A stretch of DNA of 64,000 nucleotides from CAYQJL01 sp964573295 (GTDB lineage Bacteria > Eisenbacteria > RBG-16-71-46 > CAIMUX01 > WJJG01), in contig CAZNJE010000018.1 in NCBI GenBank assembly GCA_964573295.1, positions 10,959-74,958 on the forward strand. The letters run 5' to 3'. Positions 40,091 through 51,210 of the stretch are shown here, piece by piece (position 1 is the stretch's first letter; each line of letters starts with the position of its first letter). The translations under genes were made by a program, and so were the position numbers. The notes beneath the pieces were generated by a model. That model ran no database searches, had not been told where the DNA came from, and saw nothing but the letters and a program-made list of their open reading frames with translations.

Positions 40091-41149
40091 CTAGAGGTGC
40101 CCGCCACGGATCAGCTCCTCGACCAGCCGCCCGACGGCGCCCAGCGACACGGGCGAACAGTGGACCGGCGTGTCATCGTGTGTGTGCCAGACCGGATCCC
40201 GGAAGTCGATGAGCAGGATCGTCGGTAAGCCCATCTGAAGAAACGGAGCATGGTCGTCGACCACGAAAGGGCCCATCCCGGGCGAGTAGCCGGGGACCCC
40301 CATCTCGGCGGCCAGCTCGTCGATCAGCCGAGCGATTCTCGGAAAGTATTGTCTACAAGTCTCTTCCACGGTCAGCACCATGCTCTCGCTCGCGACCATG
40401 TCCACGACCAGGACGAAATCGGGCAGATCAGCGGTCATGTGGGCGGCGTAGTAGCGTGCGCCGGCCGCGAACTCCTCAGGGTATCCGGAGCGCCCCAAAT
40501 CCTCGCCGTCGAAGAAAACCAGGGTCACCGGCCGCTGCGGGGGCGCCTCGCGAAAGGTCTCGGCCAGGGCCAGAAGCAAGGCCGTCCCCGAAGCCCCGTC
40601 GTTGGCGCCCAGGATCGGCTCATCCCGGCGGGTCGGATCCGGGTCCCTCTCGGCCCAGGGCCGGGTGTCCCAGTGCGCGCCCAGCAGCAAGCCCCCGGGC
40701 GCGCGCGGCCCGAAGGATGCCTCGATATTGGTGAGCTGGACCGGTTCGGGCAGACCGGGCGCCCGGTGCACGAATTCCTGCAGCCGGACTTCACCACCGC
40801 ACGCCTCCAACACCTCCCGGATGTAGTCGCAACAGGCCGCGTGGCCTGGCGAACCGGGATTGCGGGGACCGAAGCCACACTGGGCGAGCAGGTGCTCGAA
40901 GGCCCGCTCGGCCGAGAAGAGCCGCGATCCACCTCCGGCGATGGGCGCCACACTCGTGGCCACAGCTGCGGGCACCGCACTCGTGGCCACAGCTGCGGGC
41001 GCCGCACTCGTGGCCACAGCTGCGGGCACCGCACTCGTGGCCACACAGGCGGAAGCGCTACTCGTTGCCAGCGGCAGACAATGTGGGGACGGCATGAGCA
41101 GCCACGCACCGGCGGCGAGCAAGGATAGAAGCTGACAACCGATTAGCAT
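40091..41149 (-). CDS. M28 zinc peptidase, glutaminyl-peptide cyclotransferase-like, exported
   Basis: The 352-residue protein has a hydrophobic signal sequence, then a Val-Ala-Thr-Ser-Ala-Val/Ala-Pro-Ala-Ala repeat coded by a 27-bp array. An M28 catalytic domain follows: LLGAHWDTRP (zinc His and Asp), GANDGASGTALLLAL (bridging Asp), LVFFDGEDLG (Glu), VVDMVAS (Asp) and VWHTHDDTP (His). The ordering and the GEDLGxSG block resemble bacterial glutaminyl cyclases, which convert N-terminal Gln to pyroglutamate, often on exported proteins; aminopeptidase activity is the alternative. ATG 41149 has AGGAGG seven bases upstream. It lies between the sprA-like gene and rimP. A role on T9SS-exported proteins, which often carry pyroglutamate, is attractive but inferred. 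Confidence 0.85.
   Translation of the reverse strand: MLIGCQLLSLLAAGAWLLMPSPHCLPLATSSASACVATSAVPAAVATSAAPAAVATSAVPAAVATSVAPIAGGGSRLFSAERAFEHLLAQCGFGPRNPGSPGHAACCDYIREVLEACGGEVRLQEFVHRAPGLPEPVQLTNIEASFGPRAPGGLLLGAHWDTRPWAERDPDPTRRDEPILGANDGASGTALLLALAETFREAPPQRPVTLVFFDGEDLGRSGYPEEFAAGARYYAAHMTADLPDFVLVVDMVASESMVLTVEETCRQYFPRIARLIDELAAEMGVPGYSPGMGPFVVDDHAPFLQMGLPTILLIDFRDPVWHTHDDTPVHCSPVSLGAVGRLVEELIRGGHL
40955..41050. repeat. 27-bp array in the M28 peptidase leader
   Basis: Three and a half copies of ACTCGTGGCCACAGCTGCGG plus GCACCGC, coding nine-residue units Ala-Thr-Ser-Ala-Val-Pro-Ala-Ala-Val. Confidence 0.94.
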
Positions 41150-41187
41150 GACGGGCCTCCTGCGGACCTCTAGGCAGCCTCCAGACG

Positions 41188-41236
41188 AAACTCCAGGCAG
41201 AACTCCAGGCAGAACTCCAGGCAGAACTCCAGGCAA
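41188..41236. repeat. 12-bp array upstream of the M28 peptidase
   Basis: AACTCCAGGCAG repeated four times; on the minus strand CTGCCTGGAGTT, each with a TGGAG Shine-Dalgarno-like core. Confidence 0.93.
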
Positions 41237-41263
41237 CTACGAGGCAACGTGCCCGGCGAAACG

Positions 41264-44200
41264 CTAGAACGTGAACCCGGCCGAGACGCTCACGTTGATG
41301 TACCGGGTCGAACGGGTCTTGTTCTTGTTGTCAGCACTGTCGCCGTAAGCGATCAGGAGTTTCCCGGTCACGCTTCGGCTGAACTGGTAACTGCCCGTGA
41401 GCGAAACATCGAACTTGCGGGTGTCGCTCAGCGGCTGCGGTTCTGAGCCGGGCGTCTGGGATACCTGATTCTCCTCTTCATAATCGAAGGTGAGCCCTAC
41501 GTCCAGCCGCGTGGTGATCCGTTCCTTCGTGTTCTTGAGCGGGACGGTGATCTCACGCGTGATGTTGAATGACTTCTTGGCAGTGAGCTTGATCCCCGTG
41601 CTGCTGCGGTCCTGCGTCTGCCCCACCGCCCCCAGGTCCTCGCGGTGGAAGGTGGAGTGGTCGATTCGCAGGTTCGTCGAGATCCCACTCCTGAAACTGG
41701 TATCCAGGCTCACGAGCGGGGTCCACTGCTGGTGAGTCTCACGCGAGGTATCGGTGCCCTCCTGCGACCGGGACTTGAGTCGCCGCGTGTAGCGCGTATT
41801 GGCCTTGATGCTCTTGAAGTACTTCTTGAGTCCCAAGTACTTCGACAGATCGGGCCACCGGCAGTCGATCTCAGGCCAGCGGCTCTCGCTGGTGCCGGTC
41901 TTCGCGCCTGCCGAGACCGTTTGAGAGACCGTGCGGTGAAACGTCGCGCCCAGATCGATCGCCTTCAAGAACTTGAAGTCGGTGTCCAAGCTGAAGGTTC
42001 GATTCTCGCTGATCGTCTCACGGGCGTTGGCCAGCAGCAGCACCCCAGGATCGCGGCTCAAGCCGAGCTGGTAGGCGAGCGATGGCTCGCCAAGCGTGCG
42101 GCTGACCGTATGGCGATCGCTGGTCGTGAAACTGGCATTGGTACGGTTGATCGACAGGACGCCCGCCAGCGGCTGCGTGCCCCGGCCCGCCGATGCCCCC
42201 GGTCGCACTACAGTTCGACTCGCCCCGCCGCGGGAGCGATCACGTGAGGTGGGGCGGTCGCCGCCCTGATCCCCATCGCCCCCATCGCCCCCATCGCCCT
42301 TGCCGGTCTCGTCCTCGTCATCACCGTCACCGGAGGCCTCGGACTCGCCGTCGCTGCGCGTCACGTCGCCCAAGGCCGTCAGCAACTTCGCCAATGGCAG
42401 CTCGCTAGAGATGCTCGTCGTCTGACTGTTGGTCAGCGTGTTCGACCGCTCGAGCTCGCCGCCCGAACCGCTGCTCTGTTCTCGAAAGCGTCCCTGGAAG
42501 TTGCCCTTCCATGAAACCCGCGGCTCCAACCAGCCTTTCAGCTGGCGGACCGTGTGCGTGAAGCTCAGATCCTCCGTGCGGCTGGTCTCACTGCCGATGT
42601 TGAGCCCGCCGAGAAGCTTGTCGTGCTGCTTCATCATCAGGTCGCGGTTCTGTTTGAAGGTGTAGTTGATCGACTGGATGGGACGCAGGCCGGTCGAGAG
42701 GCTGAGCGCACCCGAACGGGTCTCCTTGGGCAGGTCGTCCTTCACGTAGGGCAACGCCAGGTCCGAGCTCTCCCGCCGGTAGCGAACCTGCTCTCTCCAC
42801 CCCCGCGTGAGCCCGAGTGAGAAGTTCGTCGGTGCGAACCGTAGCCTCCAGTTCTTGTACAAGTCCACTTCGCCGAGCGTGCCGAAGTTCGTGTTGTAGG
42901 TAGCCGACAGGCTCGCCGTTCGCGTCGAGTCCCGGCTGAGCGGACGGAGCTGGTAGTTCTCGCGCAGCGAGGCACTCAGACTGACCGCATCGATCGTGTA
43001 CCGTTGCCACCCGCGGTTCGAGCCGCTCCGCGAAATCGACAGGCTGGTGTTGCGGGTGGTCGTCTGGGTGATGTCCCGATCGGTAGGGTCATCGCCGACC
43101 AGGATGTCGTTGTTCGTCCGATACTTGGGCACCGTACGATTCCTGGTGTAGGAGAAGTTCAGCGGGATCTTCAGATCCATCTTGCGCGGGAACAGCCGGT
43201 CGAGGGGCATGCTCGTGTTGGCGGACAACGAAGTCTGGTTCTGTTTGCTGGCGCTGCTGGCCCCACTGATACCCACGAAGTCGGCCCCCACGCGCTTGTA
43301 GCTCAGATCCACCTTGGCGATGTCGGAGAGCTCGGTGCGTAGCTGCACACGGTAGGCATAATCAACGTCTTTGTGCACATGGGTGAGTCGCAGCTCGTCG
43401 ACCCACACGCTCGCATCGCTGATCGGCCTGTGGTCACTGGAGTTGATCACCCCCAGTGTGATCCGCCGGATGTCGGTCAGGTAGGGATTCCCCTTCAAGG
43501 TCAGACGCGATCCATCCTCCAGGTGCTTGATCACCGGCCCATCGGTAGTGTCCTGCTCGGCGGTGAGCTTCAGGTCCGGCAAGTCGGAAAGTCGAATCTT
43601 GACTGGCAGCCAGCCGCCGGTGAGCTGATCCCCCACCCGAACCGGGACCGGTGTTCGATACTCGTAGTAGTGCGTGGAGTCCGAGCTGGTCTCCTTGTTC
43701 AGCCGGATGAAGAACTCGGCTTCCTCGTCCGACACCAGTGTGCTGTTGAGATAGAACTCGAGGAACTCGTAGCCGGTGTAGTCCTGCGTGGTGCGATAGG
43801 TCTGGTAGACCGAGGCCAGGTGGCCGGGCTGGAAGTTCTGCAGCTCGAGGGTCAGCGACTGCTCGCGCTCGCGGATGTTGTCGTTGCTGCGATCACGGTG
43901 CTCCTCGAAAGGGGGATCGTAGACATCGGAGTTCTCTTTGTTGTTGACCACGCCGGGGAAGAAATCCTCTTCCTTCGCCAGCAACTCGTCGACCGGGACC
44001 TGGAGGCCGAACGTGTCGCGAATTGCGCTGGCAATCCAGCGGTTCGAGCGGATCTCGACCGCTCCGAGTTGCAGGCGCTGGCGCCCGCTCATGCCCTCGA
44101 ACCAGATGCGCAGGTGCTTCACGTCGGTCCAGGAAGGGTTGTTCCACTCAGTGGCCAGGTTCGGGGCCATCAGCGGAATACGAATGCGCCGCCAGCCGCG

Positions 44201-47200
44201 GGTCTTCCAGTTCTCGAGATCGTCGTAGTCGTGCGTCACGTCGGTCTCGACGAACGCCGAATCGTCGAGACCGATCGCGTACTCGAAGTAGGAGTTATCG
44301 AGGTCCAGGCTGTTGTCCGCGTCGAGGTCTTCCGTGTCGAGCCGGCCATTTCGCTCGGTGCCGTTGATGTCCTTCCAGACGTTATAGAGATCGTCGTCGT
44401 CCTCGACCTGCTCCTCGCTGTAGTTCGGGTCGAAGCCATAGTCGTCGGTCGGTGAGTCGCCTTCGTTGCCAGGGTAGATGCCGTCGAGACCGGTGTCCTC
44501 GTAGCGATCCAAATCGTCGCTGACGTCCAGCTCGCCGTCCAGACTCTTGTCCTCGTTGTCTAGACCACCGTTGGCTGGCGAAACGGGATCGCCCTCGATC
44601 TCATACTGGTTGCAGTCGCCGGTCAGGCAGCTGATCGCGCGGCGCTCCCAAGTCGCGTCCTCGCTCATCCGCCCGATCTCCACATGCATGACCCCCTGCC
44701 GGTCGGCCGGCCAGGGCTGGTCCTTCTCCCAAGGCACGAAATCGTTGATCCACACGTCCAGGAAGCGGGCACGGGACAGATCCAGATTGCTGGTCGAGAG
44801 GGCTTGCGTCACGCCGCCCCAGGATTCCTCCGAGCCCCAGGTGTCGAAGGTATGCTCGTCGGCGAAGGGATGCTCGTAGGGCCAGAATTGCAGCTCCAGC
44901 ACCTGCCGGTAGTCGTTCGCTTCCTGGTAGTCGAGCGTCGGATTGAGGTCGCCCTCCTGCACCAGCCGGCGCGGGGTGTACCACCAGAACTCTCCCCGGC
45001 GGGCGGACTGGTCGGCCTCCCCCTCACCTTTGACCGACAGCGGCAACGAGGACGGCTTCCAGGCCGGCCGCGTCATCCGGACATAGACCTGCTCGGAGAC
45101 ACCCTCGAAATCATCGATGTACAGATCGTTGCGAGTGTTGGGATTGGGAAAGCTGACGCCGAGACCGCCTTCGATCTGGAATGATGAGGGCCGGCGTGCC
45201 TCGAGCAGCGGGAGCTTGTCGAGCCAGCGGGTCATCTTCATCGACTCGGTCCTGTAGCGCGCGGCAAACTCCCCAACCGTCGTGCGTGTGGGCTCGGACC
45301 CCAGCCGGGGACGGCGATCTGGGCTTCCCCGCTTCTCGTACAGCCACGAGGTCGAGAAGGTGAGCTTCGAGTCCTCCGGCGCGTAGAAGGCCGCGGCTCC
45401 CAGCAACGTCTTGCTGGCCGACCCGATTCCACCGGCCCGCTTCGCCACGACCGAGACCTCCTGATCCTCGGAGACATCCGCGCTGTGCAGGAGGTTGATG
45501 ACACCACTCTGATAATCGATGCGGTAGTCACGGTCCTTCGTCAACCGGCGCCCGCCCACGGTCACCACCTCCGACCCCTCGATGATGTCCCAAGCATTGA
45601 TGCGCAGCTCGGTCACCGGTGTTCGGTAGGTGACATCGATGTAGAACCTCGAGGACCAGGTGTCGTCGAGACCGCGGTTCTCGCGCACGCAGGAACGCTG
45701 GTTGTAGATGCCCTCGTTCTGGTTCTCCACCGGCAAGAGATCCCATTCCTCGGGGGTGCCCGGCCGGCCGCGGAGGTCGCCGGCCTCGGTGCCGGGAGCG
45801 AAGGGCTCGAGGTCGGGGAAGAAGATGAGGCCGTGAGCGAAATCCACCCAGAAGCGGTGGTCGGCCAGACCGTCCTGACCATTCACGTACCCGGTATCGG
45901 TCTCGCGGCGGTAGTCCAGACCCAGGTAGCGGATCAGCTTCACACCCGCGATCTCATCGGGATCCTCAGCGCCCTCGATCGAACCCTGCCAGTGAATCGA
46001 GACGTCGAAGCCGTCTTCGAGAATGTTGGCTTCGGGAATTCCTTCCTCGGTCCACCCCGCTCCGGTGGAGAGGATCGAGTAGACGTTCTTGAGCATCAGG
46101 TCCGTGGTCGCTCCCCATGGGCCTTCCTTGATGTCGCCCTGCAGGAGCTCGGTCTTCGGACGGATCATCTTGGCGTTCAGGACCTGGTCTTCAGCGTCCC
46201 AGCCTCCCACCGACCGAGCCAGGAGACGATCGTTGTAGGTGACCGCGAGGGTATGATTCTCCGTCAGGTAGCGGTTGAGAATGATGTAGGGATGACTCTC
46301 GGCACCACCCTCGCCGAATCGGTCATCGGCCAGATAGACCCAGTAGTCCCTGTTCGGAACCAGACGCTCGAAGTATAGGGTATCGGTCACGGTGGCGCCG
46401 GCCTCGGGCGTAGGACCGTCCAGATCAAGAACCGCCAGCCCCCGGAAGGTGGCGAACTCCTCCACCGCCGGTCCGTCGCCGTCGTCGAGATAGAGCTCGA
46501 CCGAGCCCTGCTCGGCGTCCACGACGTAGTTCTGCGGAAGGCCTGGATAGGCGTCCCGATTCGGATCGTCCAGGAAGAAGAAGCGATCACGTACGTACTG
46601 GTAGTCATAGATTGTCTTCTGCTCTTGCTTGCTGCGCTGCGACGCCCGAATCTCGGCCGTCTCTCCCTCCTCCTTGCTGACGATCATGTTCAGGCCCACC
46701 GGACCGAGCTGGGCTTCGGCGCTGATTCCGAAGAGGCCGGTGTGCTTACCGCCATAGCTCACGTACTCGGTTCCAGGCAGGCTCAGACTGGTGTTGCCCA
46801 GATCGATGCGCTTGATGATTTCATCCTCGTAGCCGCGGTAGTGGATTTTGATTCGGTTGGCGAGCGAGGTCTGCGCCCGGCTCGACTGGTCGACATCCAC
46901 ATCGAGCTTGTCACCGATCGAGCCCTTGAGGCGGATAGTGAGATCCTGCTCCATCTCGAGCTGAGGAAACTTCGACTGTTTCTTCTGGAACTCCTGGTTC
47001 TGGCGGTGCGGAAACCAACGGCTACGGCCTCCGAATGTCAGACGCTCGCTACCACTGACCGACAAGTTGGGCTTGCCCTTGCCGAAGATCGACTTCATGG
47101 CGGTGGGCAGCTCGAAAGGCAGCGAGATCCTCACGAGACCGGCCCGCCCGCCTTCGATGCTGGCGGCCTCCATGGAACGAGTGATCTCTTCGGTCCAGAT

Positions 47201-48485
47201 CTCCCGGGCAGTGCGCCGCGTGAGATGCAGCATGTAGGACCCGTAGCCTTCCGGTACCGCCCTCCATAGCGGCTCGCCGTCGCGCAGAAGCTGCCGGGTG
47301 ATACGCGCGCGGGCCAGGTCGACCGAATGATCCCAGGTCGTGCTGCGCTGGCGGCGCAAGTCCCGCAAGCTGGGATAGAGATACCGCAAGCCACCGTGGT
47401 CGGAAGGACGATAGAAGAGGCTGGGGGCCACCGTCTCTGGAGACGCCTCGAGGAGGGAGTCGACCCGGGCATCGACGATGACCGCGATCGAGTCGGACGA
47501 ATCGAAGTAGAGCGGACGGGTGCCGAGAACCTCCCGCAGGTAGCGGCGAGATTGGAAGGTTCGTAGGAGCCGGCCCAGCAGAGGGTCGTGAAGCGGATGT
47601 TCGGCCGGGGCGAACTGAAGGAGCCGGATACGGCTCGTGTCGGCGCGGAACTCGTTCCAGCGTTCGATGAAGCCGTAGGGGTCCCTTATGACGGGTGCGC
47701 CGAAGACATCGAACCCGGAATCATCATCCTCGTTCGTGGACGGGGTCTCTTCCGCGGAGATCTCGGCACTCGTGGACGGTGCTTCTTCCGCGGGGATCTC
47801 GGCGCTCGTGGACGGGATCTTTTCCGTGGGGCCACCGTCCGCGGGAGGACCATCCGATGCGGTTGGGGTAGCCGGCGGTGGTTGGTCGGCAGGCTGCGCA
47901 TCCACGGTCTGGTCGGGGGGCTGATCCGGGGTCTGATCCGCAGAAGACAACGCATCAGGCACGGACAAGGAGTCGGCCACTAGGAGGGAGTCGGTGGCCA
48001 GCAGCGAATCAGCCACCAGCAGGGAGTCGGTAGCCAGCAGCGAATCAGCCACCAGCAGGGAGTCGGTAGCCAGCANNNNNNNNNNNNNNNNNNNNNNNNN
48101 NNNNNNNNNNNNNNNNNNNNNNNNNNNNNNNNNNNNNNNNNNNNNNNNNNNNNNNNNNNNNNNNNNNNNNNNNNNGCAGCGAATCAGCCACCAGCAGGGA
48201 GTCGGTAGCCAGCAGCGAATCAGCCACCAGTAGGGAGTCGGTAGCCAGCAGCGAATCAGCCACCAGCAGGGAGTCGGTAGCCAGCAGCGAATCAGCCACC
48301 AGCAGGGAGTCGGTGGCCAGCAGCGAATCAGCCACCAGCAGGGAGTCGGTGGCCAGCAAGGAGTCAGCCTCCGGCCCAACAGCGTCCACAACGGCGCGAG
48401 CCAGAAAGGGCGCTTCTGTGATCGTCCCGCAGAGCAAGGTCATGCCGGCTATGAATAGACAGACTCCCGTGACACGGGTCTTCAT
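41264..48485 (-). CDS. sprA: SprA (Sov)-like type IX secretion outer-membrane translocon, spans an assembly gap
   Basis: About 2,400 residues. The start at 48485 gives a signal peptide (MKTRVTGVCLFIAGMTLL), then (DSLLATDSLLVA)n repeats that run into the gap, then a Pro/Ser/Thr linker. After it comes the SprA-type region: QDLTIRLKGSIGDKLDVDVDQ, IKIHYRGYEDEIIKRIDLGNTSLSLPG, GLFGISAEAQLGP, paired beta-strand domains, and a Ca-like Asp-rich stretch (DTGLDGIYPGNEGDSPTDD). A long C-terminal beta-barrel ends YINVSVSAGFTF, with a terminal aromatic typical of BAM substrates. Size and motifs match SprA, the 36-strand conduit of T9SS. The frames before and after the gap differ by one, which fits a true gap divisible by three. 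A promoter lies at 48657-48685; lptFG is divergent. Confidence 0.88.
47972..48365. repeat. 18/36-bp array coding (DSLLATDSLLVA)n, with assembly gap 48076-48175
   Basis: GCAGCGAATCAGCCACCAGC plus AGGGAGTCGGTAGCCA is the 36-bp unit, made of two related 18-bp halves, repeated on both sides of the 100-N gap. The edges overlap by three bases in register, so the gap is 36n-3 (or 18n-3), a multiple of three. Confidence 0.95.
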
Positions 48486-48656
48486 CCGTGCTCCAACCCC
48501 GCTCCGTGCTCGGTACTTAGGACATCAAGGTCGACCCCGGTGGCTCCTCCTGTTTATACTCGCCCACCGGCGTCGGGTTCTCGCCAATCCCGCCCGGGAA
48601 TGGCATTCGGGGAACATGGCTAAATTACGCCGTGTATATAAGATCGGATCGGCCGC

Positions 48657-48685
48657 ACACTACCCAAATCTGGGAGTTCGGTCAA
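48657..48685 (-). promoter_or_regulatory. Candidate promoter of the sprA-like gene
   Basis: On the minus strand TTGACC, 17 bases and TAGTGT, about 165 bases before ATG 48485. The -10 is poor (3 of 6). Confidence 0.4.
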
Positions 48686-48701
48686 CTGAGGATGGCAGGC
48701 C

Positions 48702-50072
48702 ATGGGTCTACTGGAACGACACATTCTGCGGGGACTCGCCCGCCCGTTCTTGATGGGCGTCTTCGTTGTCACTTTCCTCCTGAGCATGGACTTGCTCTTC
48801 GACTACCTCGACCTATTCCTAGGCAAGGGCATCGACCTGTGGACGGTGCTCCAGCTCTTCTTCCTCGGCTTGGGCTGGATGCTGGCCCTCTCGGTCCCCT
48901 GTGGCGTGCTGGTCGGCGTTCTCATGAACTATGGACGGATGGCCCAGGACAACGAGATCGTGGCCATCAAAGCATCCGGCATCAGCCCCGGGCGTGTGGT
49001 GCGTCCCGCGCTGTACGCCAGCGTGGTCGTCGCTGCCGGGCTCGTTCTCTTCCACAACAACGTGCTTCCGGACATGAACCACGCCTTTGCCAATCTCATG
49101 CTGAGCGTCAATCAAGCACGCCCCACGGTCGAGATCCGGGAGGGCGTCACGATCGACGACTTCCAAGGCTACAAGCTCTTCATCGGCAACCTCGACGACA
49201 GGACCAGTCGCATGAATGACGTTCTCATTCAAGACGCCAGCCGCCCCCATCAGCCCAATCGCACGATCCGGGCCAAGCGGGGCCATCTGGTCTTCGACGC
49301 GGCCCGAGGGGTATTGAACCTGCACCTCGAGGATGGGGAGATCCACGAAATCGGGGAGACCGGTCCCGCCGTCTACCGTAGACTGGATTTCGCTCACCAG
49401 ACGCTCTCGATTCAGGGGGTGGCGCAAGCTATCGAGAAGGGCCGCAGGCGGTCTCGCGGTCAGCGCGAGATGAAGATCGGGATGATGCGCGAGAAGGTGG
49501 CCGAGCTCACGACCGAGTATGACCGCTACCGGAGCCAGAGTCGGGAAGCGCTGGAAGAGATGAGCCTCGAGTCGTTGGATCAACTGCCGGGCCAAACGCC
49601 GGATGCCCCCTGGCACACCCGACTGGCCCGGGCGGTCGGCCTATGTGAAGAGCCTCCCCCGGCTCCACCCGACAGCTTCTGGACCGCCGAGCACCGGCGT
49701 CTGGCCGACAGGGCCATGAGCGCCTCCCTGCGGGCCGCCTCGGCCGGCAAGAAGATCAACCAGTATGGGGTCGAGATTCACAAGAAGTTCTCGATTCCCT
49801 TCGCCGCCATCGTCTTCACCCTGGTCGGAGCCCCGCTCGGGGTACGGGCCCGCAGGGGTGGGCTCACGGCTGGATTCTTGAGCGTGGGATTCTTTGTTTT
49901 CTACTACCTCTGTCTGATTGGAGGTGAACAGCTTGCCGATCGCGCCTATCTTCCCCCCTGGCTCTCGATGTGGCTACCCAACATCGTGCTGGGCGCGATG
50001 GGGGTGTGGTTGATGATGCATATGGCCGAGGTGCCCTTGAGGCGCCGCCGCGCCCGGCCGGCCAGAGGTTAG
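48702..50072 (+). CDS. lptF: LptF/LptG-family permease (first copy)
   Basis: The 456-residue inner-membrane protein belongs to the LptF/LptG family, which with LptB extracts LPS from the membrane into the Lpt bridge. N-terminal helices (LARPFLMGVFVVTFLLSMDLLFDYLDLFL, LGWMLALSVPCGVLVGVLMNYGRMAQDNEIVAIKASGISPGRVVRP) and C-terminal helices (FAAIVFTLVGAPLGVRARRGG, GFLSVGFFVFYYLCLIGGEQLADR) flank a periplasmic beta-jellyroll (about 115-245) and a charged helical insert (about 255-330). The ATG follows GAGGATGGCAGGCC. Upstream TATATAAG could be a -10 but lacks a good -35. Which copy is LptF and which LptG is assigned only by order. Confidence 0.88.
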   Translation: MGLLERHILRGLARPFLMGVFVVTFLLSMDLLFDYLDLFLGKGIDLWTVLQLFFLGLGWMLALSVPCGVLVGVLMNYGRMAQDNEIVAIKASGISPGRVVRPALYASVVVAAGLVLFHNNVLPDMNHAFANLMLSVNQARPTVEIREGVTIDDFQGYKLFIGNLDDRTSRMNDVLIQDASRPHQPNRTIRAKRGHLVFDAARGVLNLHLEDGEIHEIGETGPAVYRRLDFAHQTLSIQGVAQAIEKGRRRSRGQREMKIGMMREKVAELTTEYDRYRSQSREALEEMSLESLDQLPGQTPDAPWHTRLARAVGLCEEPPPAPPDSFWTAEHRRLADRAMSASLRAASAGKKINQYGVEIHKKFSIPFAAIVFTLVGAPLGVRARRGGLTAGFLSVGFFVFYYLCLIGGEQLADRAYLPPWLSMWLPNIVLGAMGVWLMMHMAEVPLRRRRARPARG

Positions 50073-50079
50073 GGATCCG

Positions 50080-51186
50080 ATGCTGCGAATCATGGACCGG
50101 TACATCCTGCGGGAGTTTCTGCTCTACCTCCTGCTCGGTCTCTCCACCTTCGTCGGCATGTTTCTGGTCGTCGACCTCTTCGAGAAGATCGACACGTTCA
50201 TCGACCACAAAGCCCGCGTCGTCCATGTCCTGACCTACTACGCCAACAGCCTGCCACTGATCATCATCCAGACCCTGCCGGTGGCCATGCTGCTGGGCTC
50301 GATCCTCTCCCTGGGCCAGTTGCGCAAGTTCAACGAGATCACCGCCATGCAGTCTTCGGGTCTCTCGCCGCTGCGCATCACCCGCCCGCTCTTGATCGCT
50401 GCGCTGCTGATCACGGTGGGCGCCTACATTGTCTCCGAGGAACTCGTGCCGGGCGCCTACCAGCGCCAGAAACACACGATGGATGTCCAGATCAAGAAGA
50501 AACACCCCAAGGGGGCACGCTCGCAACGTGACATCTTCTATATGGGCCGCGGGGGGCGTGTCTACATCGCACGCGAGTTCCGCCCGGCGCGCGAATCCAT
50601 GGCCGATCTCTCGATCCAGAGCTTCGCCTCGGTGGAGGGCAAGCAGAGGACCACCGCGCGCGTCGATGCGGCCACCGCCTATTGGCACGACGGCCACTGG
50701 CAGTTGCAGAATGGTTTCGCGCGCCGGTTTCTGCCCGACAGCCTCTCGGCCGCCGGCGAGGTGGGCGCCGCGTTCCGTCGTTATGGAGACACGCGCCTCG
50801 AGGAGCGCCCCGACGAGTTCGCCGAGATCGAGAGCGATCCATTCAACATGAACCGGCGGCAGTTGAGCGAGTACATCGGCCGGATCCGCGACAGCGGCGC
50901 CCGCGTGACCCAGTACGTCACCGACTATCACCTGCGCGCCGCGTTCCCACTATCAAACTTCATCATGGTCTTGCTAGGCAGCTGCCTGTCACTGCGGATC
51001 ATGCGGGGCACCTTGGCGCTGGGCTTCGGCCTCTCCATCTCCTTGGGATTCGCCTACTACGGCTTCCTGCGGGTGGGACAGGCGTTGGGGTACAACGGTG
51101 CGGTGACGCCATTGCTGGCAGCCTGGCTGGGGAACCTGGTCTTCCTGGTAATCGGAGCACTTCTCTTCTGGCGGGCCAATCGTTGA
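50080..51186 (+). CDS. lptG: LptF/LptG-family permease (second copy)
   Basis: The 368-residue protein is the standard LptG length: MDRYILREFLLYLLLGLSTFVGMFLVVDLFEKIDTFIDH, TLPVAMLLGSILSLGQLRKFNEITAMQSSGLSPLRITRP, a periplasmic domain, then LSNFIMVLLGSCLSLRIMRGTLALGFGLSISLGFAYYGFLRVGQALGYNGAVTPLLAAWLGN. It starts seven bases after the first permease with AGGG upstream, so the two are co-transcribed and should form the heterodimer. It ends convergent to accC across a 16-bp array. Confidence 0.92.
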   Translation: MLRIMDRYILREFLLYLLLGLSTFVGMFLVVDLFEKIDTFIDHKARVVHVLTYYANSLPLIIIQTLPVAMLLGSILSLGQLRKFNEITAMQSSGLSPLRITRPLLIAALLITVGAYIVSEELVPGAYQRQKHTMDVQIKKKHPKGARSQRDIFYMGRGGRVYIAREFRPARESMADLSIQSFASVEGKQRTTARVDAATAYWHDGHWQLQNGFARRFLPDSLSAAGEVGAAFRRYGDTRLEERPDEFAEIESDPFNMNRRQLSEYIGRIRDSGARVTQYVTDYHLRAAFPLSNFIMVLLGSCLSLRIMRGTLALGFGLSISLGFAYYGFLRVGQALGYNGAVTPLLAAWLGNLVFLVIGALLFWRANR

Positions 51187-51210
51187 TGAACCGGGGCCGG
51201 CGCGCGGCCC

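Noticed and set aside
6306..48175. CRISPR array candidates among the tandem repeats
   Set aside because: Units are directly adjacent without unique spacers, and no cas genes are present.
48386..48391. N-terminus MWTLLGRR for the SprA-like protein
   Set aside because: It is the wrong frame upstream of the gap; the other frame has a proper signal peptide and in-frame repeats.
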